Shown in pieces: positions 1 to 10,400 of a DNA stretch of 50,154 bases. Made by a program: the position numbers and the translations under genes. Position 1 is the first letter of the stretch; each line of letters starts with the position of its first letter. This DNA is from Pseudomonadales bacterium (GTDB lineage Bacteria > Pseudomonadota > Gammaproteobacteria > Pseudomonadales > Azotimanducaceae), in assembly GCA_019090615.1 (NCBI GenBank), contig JAHRVQ010000001.1, forward strand, positions 1 through 50,154, in the 5' to 3' direction. The notes beneath the pieces are model-generated. The model saw only the letters and a list, made by a program, of their open reading frames with translations. It was not told the origin of the DNA and did no database searches.

Positions 1-598
1 CATCCATGCGCTTCCAGTCCTGTTGTCGATATAACACGCCGATCCTGCAAATTGGCAGTTGTGTGTCTGCAGCTGGGGCCAAACTAAAAAAGTTGTGATC
101 AAGGCCATTGGCGATGATGGCGGCTGGTTTTATCGGCAGTCGATTGGCTAGCGTCTGGGACGTCGCTATTTTTGTGAGTGGTAGCGTATAAGTTTTCTTG
201 ACCTGGGTGTCTGGCCCGCCCCAGGTTTCATAACTCCTGACAAAATGAATCGGGTAACCCCGGTCGCTTGCGATATTGTGCAGTTCAATGACATCGGACC
301 ACCAGGTAAGAATAAGAAAATCAGCCGGCGGAAGAAATCGAGCCGACAGCCAGGGTGCAGCGATTAAATGGCCGCTGAATTGAAACCAGAGGTTTGGCAA
401 TAACCAGTTTTGAAAGAATCTAATAGTCTGGACCGCATATCTTCGGAGGTTCCACCAGGGCAAGCCATCACGACCAGGCAGCAAAGGATAGACAAGACTC
501 ACATCATGGCCTAATTTTGATAATTCATCAGCCATGGTAATAGTTGATTTGATACCGCCATATAGGCGAATACTAGGCAGAACAAAGGTGATTTTCAC
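1..598 (-). CDS. Glycosyltransferase family 4-like protein, C-terminus beyond the window (partial)
   Basis: About 199 N-terminal residues are visible; the rest runs off the left edge. The protein opens MKITFVLPSIRLYGGIKS, the usual first beta strand and glycine loop of a GT-B glycosyltransferase, followed by a Rossmann-like segment (MADELSKLGHDVSLVYP) and a later HFVRSYETWGG stretch seen in GT4-type enzymes. The start is a GTG at 596-598: the frame stays open upstream to a TAA but holds no ATG, and the GT-B fold begins exactly at the GTG. No strong Shine-Dalgarno is seen. The likely role is sugar transfer to a cell-envelope glycan or lipid; donor and acceptor cannot be told. It lies 145 bp downstream of oppF on the same strand and need not belong to that operon. 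Confidence 0.72.
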   Translation of the reverse strand, partial: MKITFVLPSIRLYGGIKSTITMADELSKLGHDVSLVYPLLPGRDGLPWWNLRRYAVQTIRFFQNWLLPNLWFQFSGHLIAAPWLSARFLPPADFLILTWWSDVIELHNIASDRGYPIHFVRSYETWGGPDTQVKKTYTLPLTKIATSQTLANRLPIKPAAIIANGLDHNFFSLAPAADTQLPICRIGVLYRQQDWKRMD

Positions 599-743
599 CT
601 GTAGCCTAATGAATTTTTTAGGGTCATGCTTAACCTTTCTGGTTTTGCTTATTTGTTAAATTGCTCTCTATTGATGTGCTCTATTGATCTGCTGCATAGA
701 GTATCCAGAGCTTTGTTGAAAGTTACTTCTTAATCAGGCTCCT

Positions 744-1694
744 CTAACTGAATAAATGACAGGTAACAATATGATTTGCTGCAGGTTCAATAGTCGGCGG
801 GTTTTCGTGCTTGCATACTGGCAGGGCTTTGGGGCAGCGATCAGCAAACCGACAGCCGGGCTGAATATTGATGGGTGAGGTGATTTCACCGCGGATGGGT
901 TGATGTTGCCTGGCGCGCTCAAAATCAGGATCGGGTTCGGGATTGGATTCAATTAACAGCTGGGTGTAGGGGTGTAACGGATTGAAAAAAACCTCATCTG
1001 CGGGCCCAGTCTCAACCACAGTGCCAAGATACATTACCGCCATTCGGTCAGAGACATAACGTACCATGGATAAATCATGGGCAATAAATAACAAGGTTAA
1101 ACCCAGTGATTGTTTTAATTGATCGAGCAGATTTATTACCTGTGCCTGCACAGAGACATCAAGGGCTGAAATGGGCTCGTCACAAACAACGAATTTTGGT
1201 CTAATAATCATCGCCCGTGCTATACCAATGCGTTGGCGTTGGCCGCCGGAAAACTCATGCGGATAGCGCGACATATGATCGGCGTTAAGTCCAACCTGAG
1301 TAAGCCAGCTAGCCACCTCGTCGCGGATTTGTTGGCGACTATGTTGGCCTTGAATATGTAACCCTTCGCCAACAATATCCAGCACCGTCATGCGAGGATT
1401 TAAAGATGAATAAGGGTCCTGAAATATCATTTGTAGTTCACGGGAGTACTTTAAATGGTCTCGGGCGCTAAATTTTTCGGGTAGGGGCTGGCCCTGATAA
1501 AAAGTTTCGCCACTGGTGCGCGGCAAAAGCCCGGCCAGCGTTTTGCCAAAAGTAGATTTTCCTGAACCGCTTTCGCCCACCAGACCAAGAATTTCATTGG
1601 CCTTTATACTAAGAGAAACATCATCCACAGCATGTAATTGTTGGTTGCGGCCAACAGCAAAGTATTTTTTTAAGTGCCTGGTTTCAATCAGCAT
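744..1694 (-). CDS. oppF: Oligopeptide/dipeptide ABC transporter, ATP-binding subunit (OppF/DppF type)
   Basis: Cytoplasmic ATPase of a peptide importer. It shows Walker A GESGSGKST (about residues 40-48), the ABC signature SGGQRQR, Walker B FVVCDEPISALD, the switch histidine in LLFIAHDLS, and the C-terminal Opp/Dpp extension with a cysteine cluster (CRFADRCPKALPVC) typical of OppD/OppF. I chose the ATG at 1694 (MLIETRHLKKYF), which matches the family's usual start and overlaps oppD by 11 bp. An in-frame ATG at 1742 would add 16 residues and overlap oppD by 59 bp. It is the last gene of the opp operon, pairing with OppD as the second nucleotide-binding subunit. Confidence 0.93.
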   Translation of the reverse strand: MLIETRHLKKYFAVGRNQQLHAVDDVSLSIKANEILGLVGESGSGKSTFGKTLAGLLPRTSGETFYQGQPLPEKFSARDHLKYSRELQMIFQDPYSSLNPRMTVLDIVGEGLHIQGQHSRQQIRDEVASWLTQVGLNADHMSRYPHEFSGGQRQRIGIARAMIIRPKFVVCDEPISALDVSVQAQVINLLDQLKQSLGLTLLFIAHDLSMVRYVSDRMAVMYLGTVVETGPADEVFFNPLHPYTQLLIESNPEPDPDFERARQHQPIRGEITSPINIQPGCRFADRCPKALPVCKHENPPTIEPAANHIVTCHLFS

Positions 1695-2715
1695 CTGATT
1701 GGCTCGTTTGATTGAGGGCGTCAATTCTTGGCGCGTCGGCATGTTGTAGCCAGCAGCTAGCCTGTTGGTTAGATGTGGTGTTGACGATGTTATCTGGGGG
1801 TGGTTTTGATTCGCATATCCGCATCGAATAGGGACAACGGCTAAAATAGCCGCAGCCTGGTGGCGGTGAAAAAAGGTCTGGTGGGCTGCCTTCGATAGGG
1901 GTTAATTGTTTCTTTTTCTGCTGTTGATTGGACGGCATGGCATTTTTCAGGCCTAACGTATAAGGGTGTGATGAGCGATAAAATATATCATTAACCTTGC
2001 CTGTCTCAACAATTTTTCCGGCGTACATAACGGCCACTCGGTCGGCCATTTTTGCTACCACGGCCAGGTCGTGAGTGATTAGGATAATAGACATATTTTC
2101 AGTGCGTTGTAGTTCCTTCATTAGCGCCAGGATCTGAGCCTGAATAGTCACATCTAGTGCTGTGGTTGGCTCGTCAGCAATTAAAATTGTAGGATTGCAG
2201 GCAAGGCTCTGAGCTATCATGGCGCGTTGCAACATACCGCCGGAAAATTCGAACGGATATTGTCTGGCGCGTTTTGCTGCCTCTGGTATATGCGTTTGAT
2301 CAAGCAATTGGATGGCTTTTTTAAGGGCCTGCTTATGGGTGAGGCCGCGATGAACCATCAGCGTTTCTGAAATCTGATTGCCAATTGTCATGGTGGGGTT
2401 GAGGGACGTCATTGGGTCCTGAAAGATCATCGCGATCTCCACGCCGCGAAACTTATTGGCTTCACGAGACGGCAGGCCGAGGATGTTTTTGCCATTCAGC
2501 AGTGCTGCGCCCTGAGTGATATTACCCGGTGGAATGGGGATAAGGCCCATAATTGCCTGCACTGAGACAGATTTGCCGCAGCCAGATTCTCCCACGATGG
2601 CCAGCGTTTCACCCTGATGGATGTCAAAATTGACGCCGCGTACGGCCTGCACGATGCCGCCATAAGTGGCGAACTCAACGTGGAGGTTTTTGACCTGAAG
2701 AATGGCTGGTTGCAT
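1684..2715 (-). CDS. oppD: Oligopeptide/dipeptide ABC transporter, ATP-binding subunit (OppD/DppD type)
   Basis: First ATPase of the peptide importer, 343 residues. Visible are Walker A GESGCGKS (about 42-49), Q-loop MIFQDPMTSLNP, signature FSGGMLQRAMIAQSL, Walker B ILIADEPTTALD and the H-switch ILITHDLAV, followed by the oligopeptide-transporter C-terminal domain with cysteines (CGYFSRCPYSMRIC). The signature reads SGGML rather than the commoner SGGMR/Q, a small deviation. It sits 20 bp after oppC and overlaps oppF, as expected for a co-translated NBD pair. Confidence 0.94.
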   Translation of the reverse strand: MQPAILQVKNLHVEFATYGGIVQAVRGVNFDIHQGETLAIVGESGCGKSVSVQAIMGLIPIPPGNITQGAALLNGKNILGLPSREANKFRGVEIAMIFQDPMTSLNPTMTIGNQISETLMVHRGLTHKQALKKAIQLLDQTHIPEAAKRARQYPFEFSGGMLQRAMIAQSLACNPTILIADEPTTALDVTIQAQILALMKELQRTENMSIILITHDLAVVAKMADRVAVMYAGKIVETGKVNDIFYRSSHPYTLGLKNAMPSNQQQKKKQLTPIEGSPPDLFSPPPGCGYFSRCPYSMRICESKPPPDNIVNTTSNQQASCWLQHADAPRIDALNQTSQSDAD

Positions 2716-2735
2716 TTTATTAACGGGCTCTCATT

Positions 2736-4148
2736 TTACTCTCGAGCTCTCATTTTAGAGTCCAGAGCTTCGGTTAAACCATCCCCTAGCAGATTAAAAG
2801 CCAGTACGGTAATGCTTATAAAACAAGCCGGAAATATCAGTTCATGCGGGTGGCTTAACATGGTCTTAACGCCTTCATTACACATGGAGCCCCAGGAGGG
2901 TGTTGGCGGTGCTACGCCCATTCCAATAAATGACAGGAAGGCTTCGGTGAATATGGCTGCGGGTACGGCAAAAGTGAGCGTAACCAGTATAACACCCATG
3001 GTATTGGGCAAAATATGACGCAGTATAAGATAGTGGTTTTTGCCGCCTAATAATTGCGCCGCCTGAATAAATGCCTGCTCTCGTATTTGTAATACCTGGC
3101 CACGTACGAGTCTGGCAGCCGAAGGCCAGCCCAGCAGTACCAGGGCAAATAACATAGGTAAAATACCGCTCTCGCCCGGGCCAATGCCAAAGCCAATTTT
3201 GAACAGGATCATAAACAGTAAAAACGGCAGGGCAACCACAAAATCTGCAAAGCGCATTAACAGTGCATCCACCTTGCCGCCATAATATCCTGCAAAGCCG
3301 CCATAGGTAATGCCAAACATGACATATAAAACGGGGGCTAGTATGCCGATAAAAAGTGATACTCTAGCGCCTTGCATAATTCTCGCCATCATATCTCGGC
3401 CAAGATAATCAGTGCCAAAGGGATGAAACTCAAGGCGTATGCTGTCGCCTACTTTGGTCGCTGGGTCAGTGATCAGGTGCCTGCTTTTAGCCGCAGATAA
3501 TGTGGTGACCAGTTGCGGTAGCACCAACAGGGTAACAAAGGTATCTGATTCATCGAAGCCATCAGTGGGCACAATTGAATAATAATAGTCTCGTGCTTCG
3601 ACATTGAGTCGATCTTCAAAGCTGACTTCATTGCCCGCAAGGTTATTTCCCAGTGGTAAGCCCAGATCGTTGATGCCTTCTGGCGGCCGGTGATTCCTAT
3701 AAACGTTATAGCCGCCTGCGCCCACTACCGGGTCCCATACGATACGTACTCTCTGGGTGGTTGCCTGGTCAAAGTCCCGAAGGTTTTGCGGTGCTGGCAA
3801 CAGATCCATATATTCTGTCGGCTCGGCAGGAAAATCGGCGCGCACAATACCTGGCCATTTTTGGTAGGGCGCAACAAGCCGGGCTGATTTAGGGAGTGAA
3901 GGCGGCTGGGAAATCTGATTAAGATCCTGTAAAGCCGGATCAATAGTCCAGAGGCTGGGGCCGATGAGAGTGAAAAATGCCAACGCAATGATGATATAAA
4001 GAGAGATCAGCGCGCGGGTATTTTTCTTAAGGCGTAGCCAGGCATCCTGCCAGTAGGACAGCGATGGGCGACTAATTTGCTCAACCTGGGTGGTTGACTG
4101 CAGCGGTTCGAAGTCACTTTTAACAGGGTTATAGGGTTTGGCGTCCAT
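2736..4148 (-). CDS. oppC: Oligopeptide ABC transporter permease (OppC type) with a periplasmic FN3-like insert
   Basis: Inner-membrane permease, 470 residues against about 300 for ordinary OppC. A first membrane segment lies near residues 46-66. The canonical transmembrane domain resumes at HPFGTDYLGRDMMARI (about 242) and carries the EAA-type loop REQAFIQAAQLLGGKNHYLILRHILPN that contacts the ATPases. Between them is a periplasmic loop of about 170 residues; residues 118-212 look like a fibronectin type III domain (VRIVWDPV, GYNVYRN, a YYYSIVPTDGFDES strand). The domain call is by pattern only. It sits between oppB (81 bp gap) and oppD (20 bp gap). The insert would face the binding protein OppA or the cell wall. 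Confidence 0.92.
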   Translation of the reverse strand: MDAKPYNPVKSDFEPLQSTTQVEQISRPSLSYWQDAWLRLKKNTRALISLYIIIALAFFTLIGPSLWTIDPALQDLNQISQPPSLPKSARLVAPYQKWPGIVRADFPAEPTEYMDLLPAPQNLRDFDQATTQRVRIVWDPVVGAGGYNVYRNHRPPEGINDLGLPLGNNLAGNEVSFEDRLNVEARDYYYSIVPTDGFDESDTFVTLLVLPQLVTTLSAAKSRHLITDPATKVGDSIRLEFHPFGTDYLGRDMMARIMQGARVSLFIGILAPVLYVMFGITYGGFAGYYGGKVDALLMRFADFVVALPFLLFMILFKIGFGIGPGESGILPMLFALVLLGWPSAARLVRGQVLQIREQAFIQAAQLLGGKNHYLILRHILPNTMGVILVTLTFAVPAAIFTEAFLSFIGMGVAPPTPSWGSMCNEGVKTMLSHPHELIFPACFISITVLAFNLLGDGLTEALDSKMRARE

Positions 4149-4229
4149 TTACTCTTCTATATAAAAATTCACTGACCTGAGATATTGTTAAACTTGGGTT
4201 TAAAACGCATTGGTCTGGTTAAGAGGGTG

Positions 4230-5162
4230 TTAATTGATTCGTACTCTTGGATCGATAAACCCATAAACGATATCTACTAAAATCACCATCAACACCAGGA
4301 ACGCGCCATAGAATACAGTGGTGCCCATAATAACGGTATAGTCCAGTTGTTGTACTGCCTGGACAAAATAGCGCCCTAATCCAGGAATGGCAAACACCAG
4401 TTCCACCACAAAACCGCCAGTGGTAATGGCAGCAATTTGTGGCCCAAGAACGGTAATGACAGGTAAAATGGCGTTGCGTAGCTGATGCCGATAAAAAATC
4501 CGCAGCGGCGACAGGCCCTTGGCTTTGGCTGTCTTGATATACTCTTCGTTGATGACTTCGAGCATGGAAGAGCGCATTAACCGCGTCAGTAATGCCATCG
4601 AGCCAAGCCCCAATACCAATGCCGGCATGATCATATGGGAAAAGCTGCCCCAGCCAGCAACAGGAATAATACTTTGCCCCATAAAACTGTTGAGGTTAAC
4701 AATGAGTAGTTGTCCCAGCGCCGCAAAAACAAAACTGGGTACAGAAATACCCAGGATGACCAGGAACATGATGATGATATCCGGTAGACGGTTGCGGTAT
4801 AGCGCGGTTAATGCGCCAAATAAAATACCACCCAACGCGGCAAAAAATATTGCCAGCAGGCCCAGTGCCGCTGAAACCGGAAAGTGATCTCGAATGATAT
4901 CGTTGACCTGACGATTTTGTTGGGTAAATGAAATGCCAAAATCACCCTTTAACATATTGCCCATAAATATGAAGTACTGTTCTGTGGTTGATTTATCGAG
5001 GCCGTATTTCTGTTGCAGATTTTTTCTTATTTCTGGCACCACCGCCTTATCGTTCATAAGCGGGTCGCCAGGTACCTGATGCATGGCAATAAAAGTTGCT
5101 GTGGCAATAAACCAGACAGTGACGATACCTGCGAATAATCTTTTGATGCTATAAAGCAGCAT
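4230..5162 (-). CDS. oppB: Oligopeptide/dipeptide ABC transporter permease (OppB/DppB type)
   Basis: First permease of the peptide importer, 310 residues, normal length. It begins MLLYSIKRLFAGIVTVWFIA (membrane segment 1) followed by the family-typical MHQVPGDPLMNDKA loop, then about five more hydrophobic segments. The EAA loop NEEYIKTAKAKGLSPLRIFYRHQLRNAILPV is clear, and the C-terminus VYGFIDPRVRIN is characteristic. The gap to oppA is 72 bp and to oppC 81 bp, so one transcript is likely. Confidence 0.94.
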   Translation of the reverse strand: MLLYSIKRLFAGIVTVWFIATATFIAMHQVPGDPLMNDKAVVPEIRKNLQQKYGLDKSTTEQYFIFMGNMLKGDFGISFTQQNRQVNDIIRDHFPVSAALGLLAIFFAALGGILFGALTALYRNRLPDIIIMFLVILGISVPSFVFAALGQLLIVNLNSFMGQSIIPVAGWGSFSHMIMPALVLGLGSMALLTRLMRSSMLEVINEEYIKTAKAKGLSPLRIFYRHQLRNAILPVITVLGPQIAAITTGGFVVELVFAIPGLGRYFVQAVQQLDYTVIMGTTVFYGAFLVLMVILVDIVYGFIDPRVRIN

Positions 5163-5234
5163 TTAAAAGTCCGTAGTGGATAAGTTGTGGGTAAGCTATG
5201 GGTAAGTAGGTCAACATGAAATGCCTGTTGTCGC

Positions 5235-6860
5235 CTATTGAATAATTCTGGCATAGGTGAAATCAGGATCGGCCCCCACCACGCGGCGCACGACACCACG
5301 CACCTTAGGGTGCATCAGGTAAATTATACCCTGTTCATACTGAGGCAGAACAACGGCCTGATCATGGATGATTTTTTGAATGATAGCCATGGCGTCCATT
5401 CGGGTTTTTGGGTCCAGGCTGTTCATCGCGATTTTAACCTGGCGATCATATTCAGGGTTGTTGTATCGGCCACGGTTATTCAGGTTCCAGGAGGCCAGCA
5501 GGTCACCAAAGGTCATGATGTCATCAAAATCAGGGCTCCAGCCGGCTGAAACAATATCAAAATCTCCTGATGTCATCTTTGCCAGCCGTTGTTTGAATAT
5601 CTGAACATCAATTTTAATATCAAGATCGAGTTTTTCTTTTAATAAACCTTGCAGGTATTCTGCCTGTTTTGCTGATGTTGGTGCGGTGCCCACCAACAAT
5701 ACCAGTGGCGGTATCCTGGCCACGCCGAGTTGTTGCTTTGCCAGCTCTAAATAGTGGCGTGCTTTGTCGAGGTTAACATCAATGATTGTGGGTGGATATT
5801 CCTTGCGAAATTTGCTATCAACGCCCTGAACCCAAACAGGAAACAGGCTTTCGCCGGGCAAATTACCGGGCGTGGCCAATACCTTGTTGACGAATTCGTC
5901 AGCATCAAAAACATGTTGGATAGCGCGGCGCAGATTTACGTTGCGGGTTGGCCGGTTGTCGCGGTGGTTGTATTCCAGGAAAAAAACCGATCCGGTGGCA
6001 AAACTTCTGATCCGTAGGCGTTCGTTTAGCGCATCTTTATAGGTTTCGCCGTTGAGTGCAGTGGTGATGATCTTGTCGTCAATAAAGAGATTCAGTCGAG
6101 CGCGGGTATCTGCAGTAATATAAGAGATATTAATCTGGTTAAGGGTAACATGCGCCTTATCCCAGTAGGTTTCATTTTTGACCATCTTTAGCCGAGCGCC
6201 ATGCACCCATTCTGTTAGTCTAAATGCGCCGTTGTATAGCAGGTCAGTGGCTTCGGCGGCATATTGATCACCTTTGCTTGTAAAATAATCTTCGCGTACG
6301 GGGAAGTAGGTAGTAAATGCGGCAAGTTTTGTGAAATAGCCAATAGGACGGGCAAACTGAATGGACAGGGTGTAGTCATCCACTGCGGTAACCCCAAGCA
6401 TTGTATGGTCCATTTTGCCCTGATTAATTTCCTCTGCGTTTTTAATGGGATAAAGGATAAAAGAATATTCTGATGCTGTGACAGGTTTTAGGGCATTGCG
6501 CCATGCAAATACGAAATCGTGGGCGGTGACTGGTTTGCCGTCGGACCACAGGGCATTTTTACGCAACCAGAATGTGGCGCTATGTTCCGTGACTTCCCAA
6601 CGCGATGCTACCCCCGCGACAACCTTACCGCGTCGATCGTATCGAAGTAGGCCCTCCATAACATGCGGCAGGATAAAGTTGCTGACCGTATCTGTTGCCT
6701 TCATGCTGTTGAGTTGTGGTGGTTCCTGGGAGAGTGCAATGGTGATGGATTGGGTTTCGAAGTTAGTGGCTTCAGCAGTTTCTGCGGCAACTGGCGCGGC
6801 AATCAGGGCGGTGAAAACCGTACAGAAAACCGTATAGAGAGTTACTAACAATAGTTTCAT
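5235..6860 (-). CDS. oppA: Periplasmic oligopeptide-binding protein (OppA type, SBP family 5)
   Basis: Solute receptor of the importer, 541 residues. A Sec signal peptide is visible (MKLLLVTLYTVFCTVFTALIAAPVAAE) without a lipobox, so it should be soluble in the periplasm. Family-5 hallmarks include LSQEPPQLNSMKATDTVSNFILPHVMEGLLRYD near the N-terminus, the WEVTEHSATFWLRKNALWSDGKPVTAHDFVFAW stretch, and a late SAGWSPDFDDIMTFGDLLASWN segment. It is the first gene of the opp operon. The opposing gene is a TonB-dependent receptor, so the pair could form an outer-to-inner membrane peptide route (inference). Confidence 0.94.
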   Translation of the reverse strand: MKLLLVTLYTVFCTVFTALIAAPVAAETAEATNFETQSITIALSQEPPQLNSMKATDTVSNFILPHVMEGLLRYDRRGKVVAGVASRWEVTEHSATFWLRKNALWSDGKPVTAHDFVFAWRNALKPVTASEYSFILYPIKNAEEINQGKMDHTMLGVTAVDDYTLSIQFARPIGYFTKLAAFTTYFPVREDYFTSKGDQYAAEATDLLYNGAFRLTEWVHGARLKMVKNETYWDKAHVTLNQINISYITADTRARLNLFIDDKIITTALNGETYKDALNERLRIRSFATGSVFFLEYNHRDNRPTRNVNLRRAIQHVFDADEFVNKVLATPGNLPGESLFPVWVQGVDSKFRKEYPPTIIDVNLDKARHYLELAKQQLGVARIPPLVLLVGTAPTSAKQAEYLQGLLKEKLDLDIKIDVQIFKQRLAKMTSGDFDIVSAGWSPDFDDIMTFGDLLASWNLNNRGRYNNPEYDRQVKIAMNSLDPKTRMDAMAIIQKIIHDQAVVLPQYEQGIIYLMHPKVRGVVRRVVGADPDFTYARIIQ

Positions 6861-7471
6861 TCGAGGGCCGGTCCCTTTATTTAGGCGGGTCTATATTTTG
6901 TAATAAGGTTTTGTAACATGTTTTGTACTCCAACTATGGCTTATTGCCAATATGACTTTTATCTATAGACCTTAGTCAGAACTTTCCTAAGTCTAATAGG
7001 TTGAAGCAGTAACGCAATCCTTAAGGTGAGAAGCTGATACTTGGCACTGAACCGCATTTGAATGAATCCACTACTAATTATTGGCAGTTTTACTTTCTTT
7101 TAGTTTTTATTAGAAATTTTGATAGATCTATGTACACTGCGGCGCAGATAATAAACGAATATAAAGTCGTTGGTATAAGGCGAAAATAATAGCAGAAGTG
7201 ATGTTTATCGTGGCTAGTTGTTATTGATATGCAAAAGGAGTGATTGCGGTCAATTCCCGTCTATATATAGAAAAGTCTATCTGGAAAACCTGCCTGGCAA
7301 ATTAATACTATGAGGAATATTCCTGGAACAAAGGAAGGCGTACGTTTGTTCGACAATGATACAACGTTAGGTTCCTGGTGGGTGGCGAACAAATTTGGAG
7401 AGTTGGCGCATTTCGTGCATTGTTTATTAATTTGTTAATTAATTTTATAACCTCTCGAAAACAGGAAAATA
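6861..7471. other. Divergent intergenic region between oppA and the TonB-receptor gene
   Basis: About 610 bp without a credible gene; it must hold the promoters of both flanking genes. A weak sigma70-like match for oppA (TTGGCA, 17 bp, TACAAA on the minus strand, about 6915-6945) is possible. Towards the receptor gene there are two perfect palindromes, CTATATATAG (7261-7270) and AGGAATATTCCT (7313-7324), candidate regulator sites about 150-200 bp upstream of the receptor start. Nothing else is recognised. Confidence 0.35.
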
Positions 7472-10400
7472 ATGTTGAGCGCAATTGTGTTTAGAACGAG
7501 ATGGTTCAGAACGACCAGAAAGACCTCTGTGCGGTTGAAGACGTGGTTGTTATTTGTGGCTGTAAATCTGGTGATGCCATCGTTGTGTGGCGCCGCTACA
7601 TTAGACGTTGACCTGGTGGAAGAAATTGTTGTCACAGGGTCGAGGATTCAGCGTGCCAATATTGATTCTCCTACGCCCATGACCGTATTGGGTCGTGCGG
7701 ATATCGACGGTGTGGGCGTCACCAACATTGGCGAGCTGTTGGCAAAATTGCCCTCTTCCTATCAGACGTCTGGGCTGTCAAATAGTGTTTTTAGCGCTAC
7801 TGCCCCTGGGCTGGTAACCAATGCCCTGCGCAATCTTGGTCAAAGCCGGACATTAACGTTGGTTAATGGTAAACGGTTCGTTTCAGGGTTTAACCCGGGT
7901 AGTGGTTATGCGGTGGACTTAAGTACTTTGCCATCCGCTATGGTTGATCGCATAGAAGTAATTACCGGCGGTGCATCGGCGGTTTATGGGTCGGACGCTA
8001 TTGCAGGGGTTGTTAATGTTATTTTAAAAGATGATTTCGACGGTGTTAGTTTTGATGTCCAAACTGGACTATCAGCTGAGGGTGATCGACAGGAAACTAA
8101 AATTGACCTGGCGATGGGTACCAAATTGTCGAAAGGAAATGCCTGGCTGACGGTTGGTTACTCTGAATCTGACGGTGTTCGTTCTCGCGATAGAAAGTTT
8201 TCAGCAGCAGATCTCATTGGCGCTGATACTAATGGCAACGGGTTTTCAGACGGTTTGATTTTTCTAGGGTCCTCCTTTACACCAGCTGGTCGATTTGGTG
8301 GCACTAATGATATTCTAGGTTTTTTTCAGGGCGCGCCTACTGGTTATAACGGTGATGGTAGCCTTTTTAAGGGTGGGGTTACTTTAAACGGGGCGAACGT
8401 AATTACTCAGCAGGTGCCAGGTGGCGAATTTGCCTCGGACAGAACCAATACTGACAGGTATAATAGAGCCAGTTTAAGATCATTATTGATGCCAATACAA
8501 AGGCAATATTTTACTTCTGGGATCAACTATGATCTAACAGACGACCTTACATTAGACCTGATGTTAGGTTATAACCAGACAAAAACCGCCGGCGATTTTG
8601 AGCCGGTTGCGTTAAATATTAATACCGCCATATTTAATACCGATGTGGGTGCCACGGGTGGTTTGGATATTGCCAGTTCGCTGGTAATGCCAGAATTATT
8701 GAAGTCCAGTTTATTGGCCGCAGGTTTTGTCAATCTAACTGAGCTGGGTGACAATAATGCCACCCGAAGGCTGGTTGAATTTGGTCGCCAGGGTAGTCGT
8801 GCAGCGCGGTCTACCGTGCACCTGGCAGTGGATATCGATTATCAGTTAAGTGAGCAGTGGAACCTGTCGGCTTATACAACCTGGGGCAGGACCCGCACTG
8901 ACCTGGACTCCAATGGCAATATCAATATCGAGCGAGCGCGACTGGCGTTGGATGTTGAGCTGGTTGACGATGTTATCCAATGTGTTGATGCGGCGGCCAG
9001 GCAGGCGGGTTGTGTACCTTTTAATCCCTTTGGCGAAGGAACCATCGATACCGCACAAGTGGCTTATTTAAGCGCGTTGACCAATTTATCGTCGGAGGTA
9101 GAGCAATTTGTTATCGGCGCCACTTTTGCAGGTGTAACTTCAATGGGTCTGCCGGGTGGTCAAATTAGATTGGCCAGTGGTTTTGAATTTCGAAAAGAAC
9201 AGGGCTCAGAACAGCCAAGTGGCTTCGCTCAGGCAGGCATTTTATCAACTAATCAAATAGCCGCTACCCAGGGCGAGTTTGATGTAACCGAGTATTATGT
9301 TGAAGCGCGATTACCGGTATTTGAAAAGTTAAGTATAGAGGCAGCCTTCAGGTTGGGACGTTATTCTACCGTAGGTGATATCAGTACCTGGAAAGTAGGC
9401 TTTGAAGCCCAGCTGTTTGATTGGCTTAAATTCCGTGGCACCCTGTCAGAAGCGGTACGGGCGCCAAATATCACTGATCTGTTTGCGGGTTTGAGTGATA
9501 CCTTTGAAAATGTCGCCGATGCCTGTGACGGTACTACTGCCGCAACGCAAGGGGTAACAGCAGATAATTGTCGATCTGTGGCCTCAATTGCAACAAGAAT
9601 TGAAGCTGCCGGCAGTTTTACCTTAAGTCAGATAGAGCGTCAGGCAACGGGTGGGGTAGAAGGCGGTGATCCTCGGGTTAATGAGGAAGTTGCGGATTCC
9701 TATACGCTGGGTGCTAGCATAAGTATCCCGTATCTGCGGGGTCTTACCATGACCCTGGATTGGTATGATATTGAAATTGACGATGCCATAGCGATAACTG
9801 GTCGGAGCACAGTGATTGAGCGTTGTTATAATGTTACGTCAAATTTTGATTCAACTTGCGGCGGTGCAGCCTTGCGTAATAGTGTTGGTGCTTTGGTAGC
9901 GGTCAATTCGTTCGCGTCGAATGAGAACCAGATTGAGACGGCTGGGCTGGACCTGGATATAAAATATGCCCTGGCGCTTACGGATTTGACCAGTGCATTA
10001 GATGGCGAGCTAAATATTAACTTTCTTTATACCTATATAGATGAATGGGAAATCACGGGTATTGTAGACGGCATTACAGATGATAATCTGGGCGAGGTTT
10101 TGTTCCCTGCGCATCGATTCCTGTTGACTACCCGTTACTCGATTAATGATCTGCAGATCACCTGGCGGGCCAGGTACTGGGATGATGTTAAAGACTCGAA
10201 TACGCCTGAATGCCGCTGTGAAAATTCAGGTTTAGATTTTTTAGGGCTTGGCGCAAGGAATGAAATTGATGATGTTTTCTATCATGATCTTGCACTGAGC
10301 TATGCGTTAACTGAGCAGGTTAATCTTTATTTTGGGGCGCGTAATGTGTTTGATGAAGCGCCGCCGATTCTGGCTCAGGGTACGCAATATGGCAGCAGGG

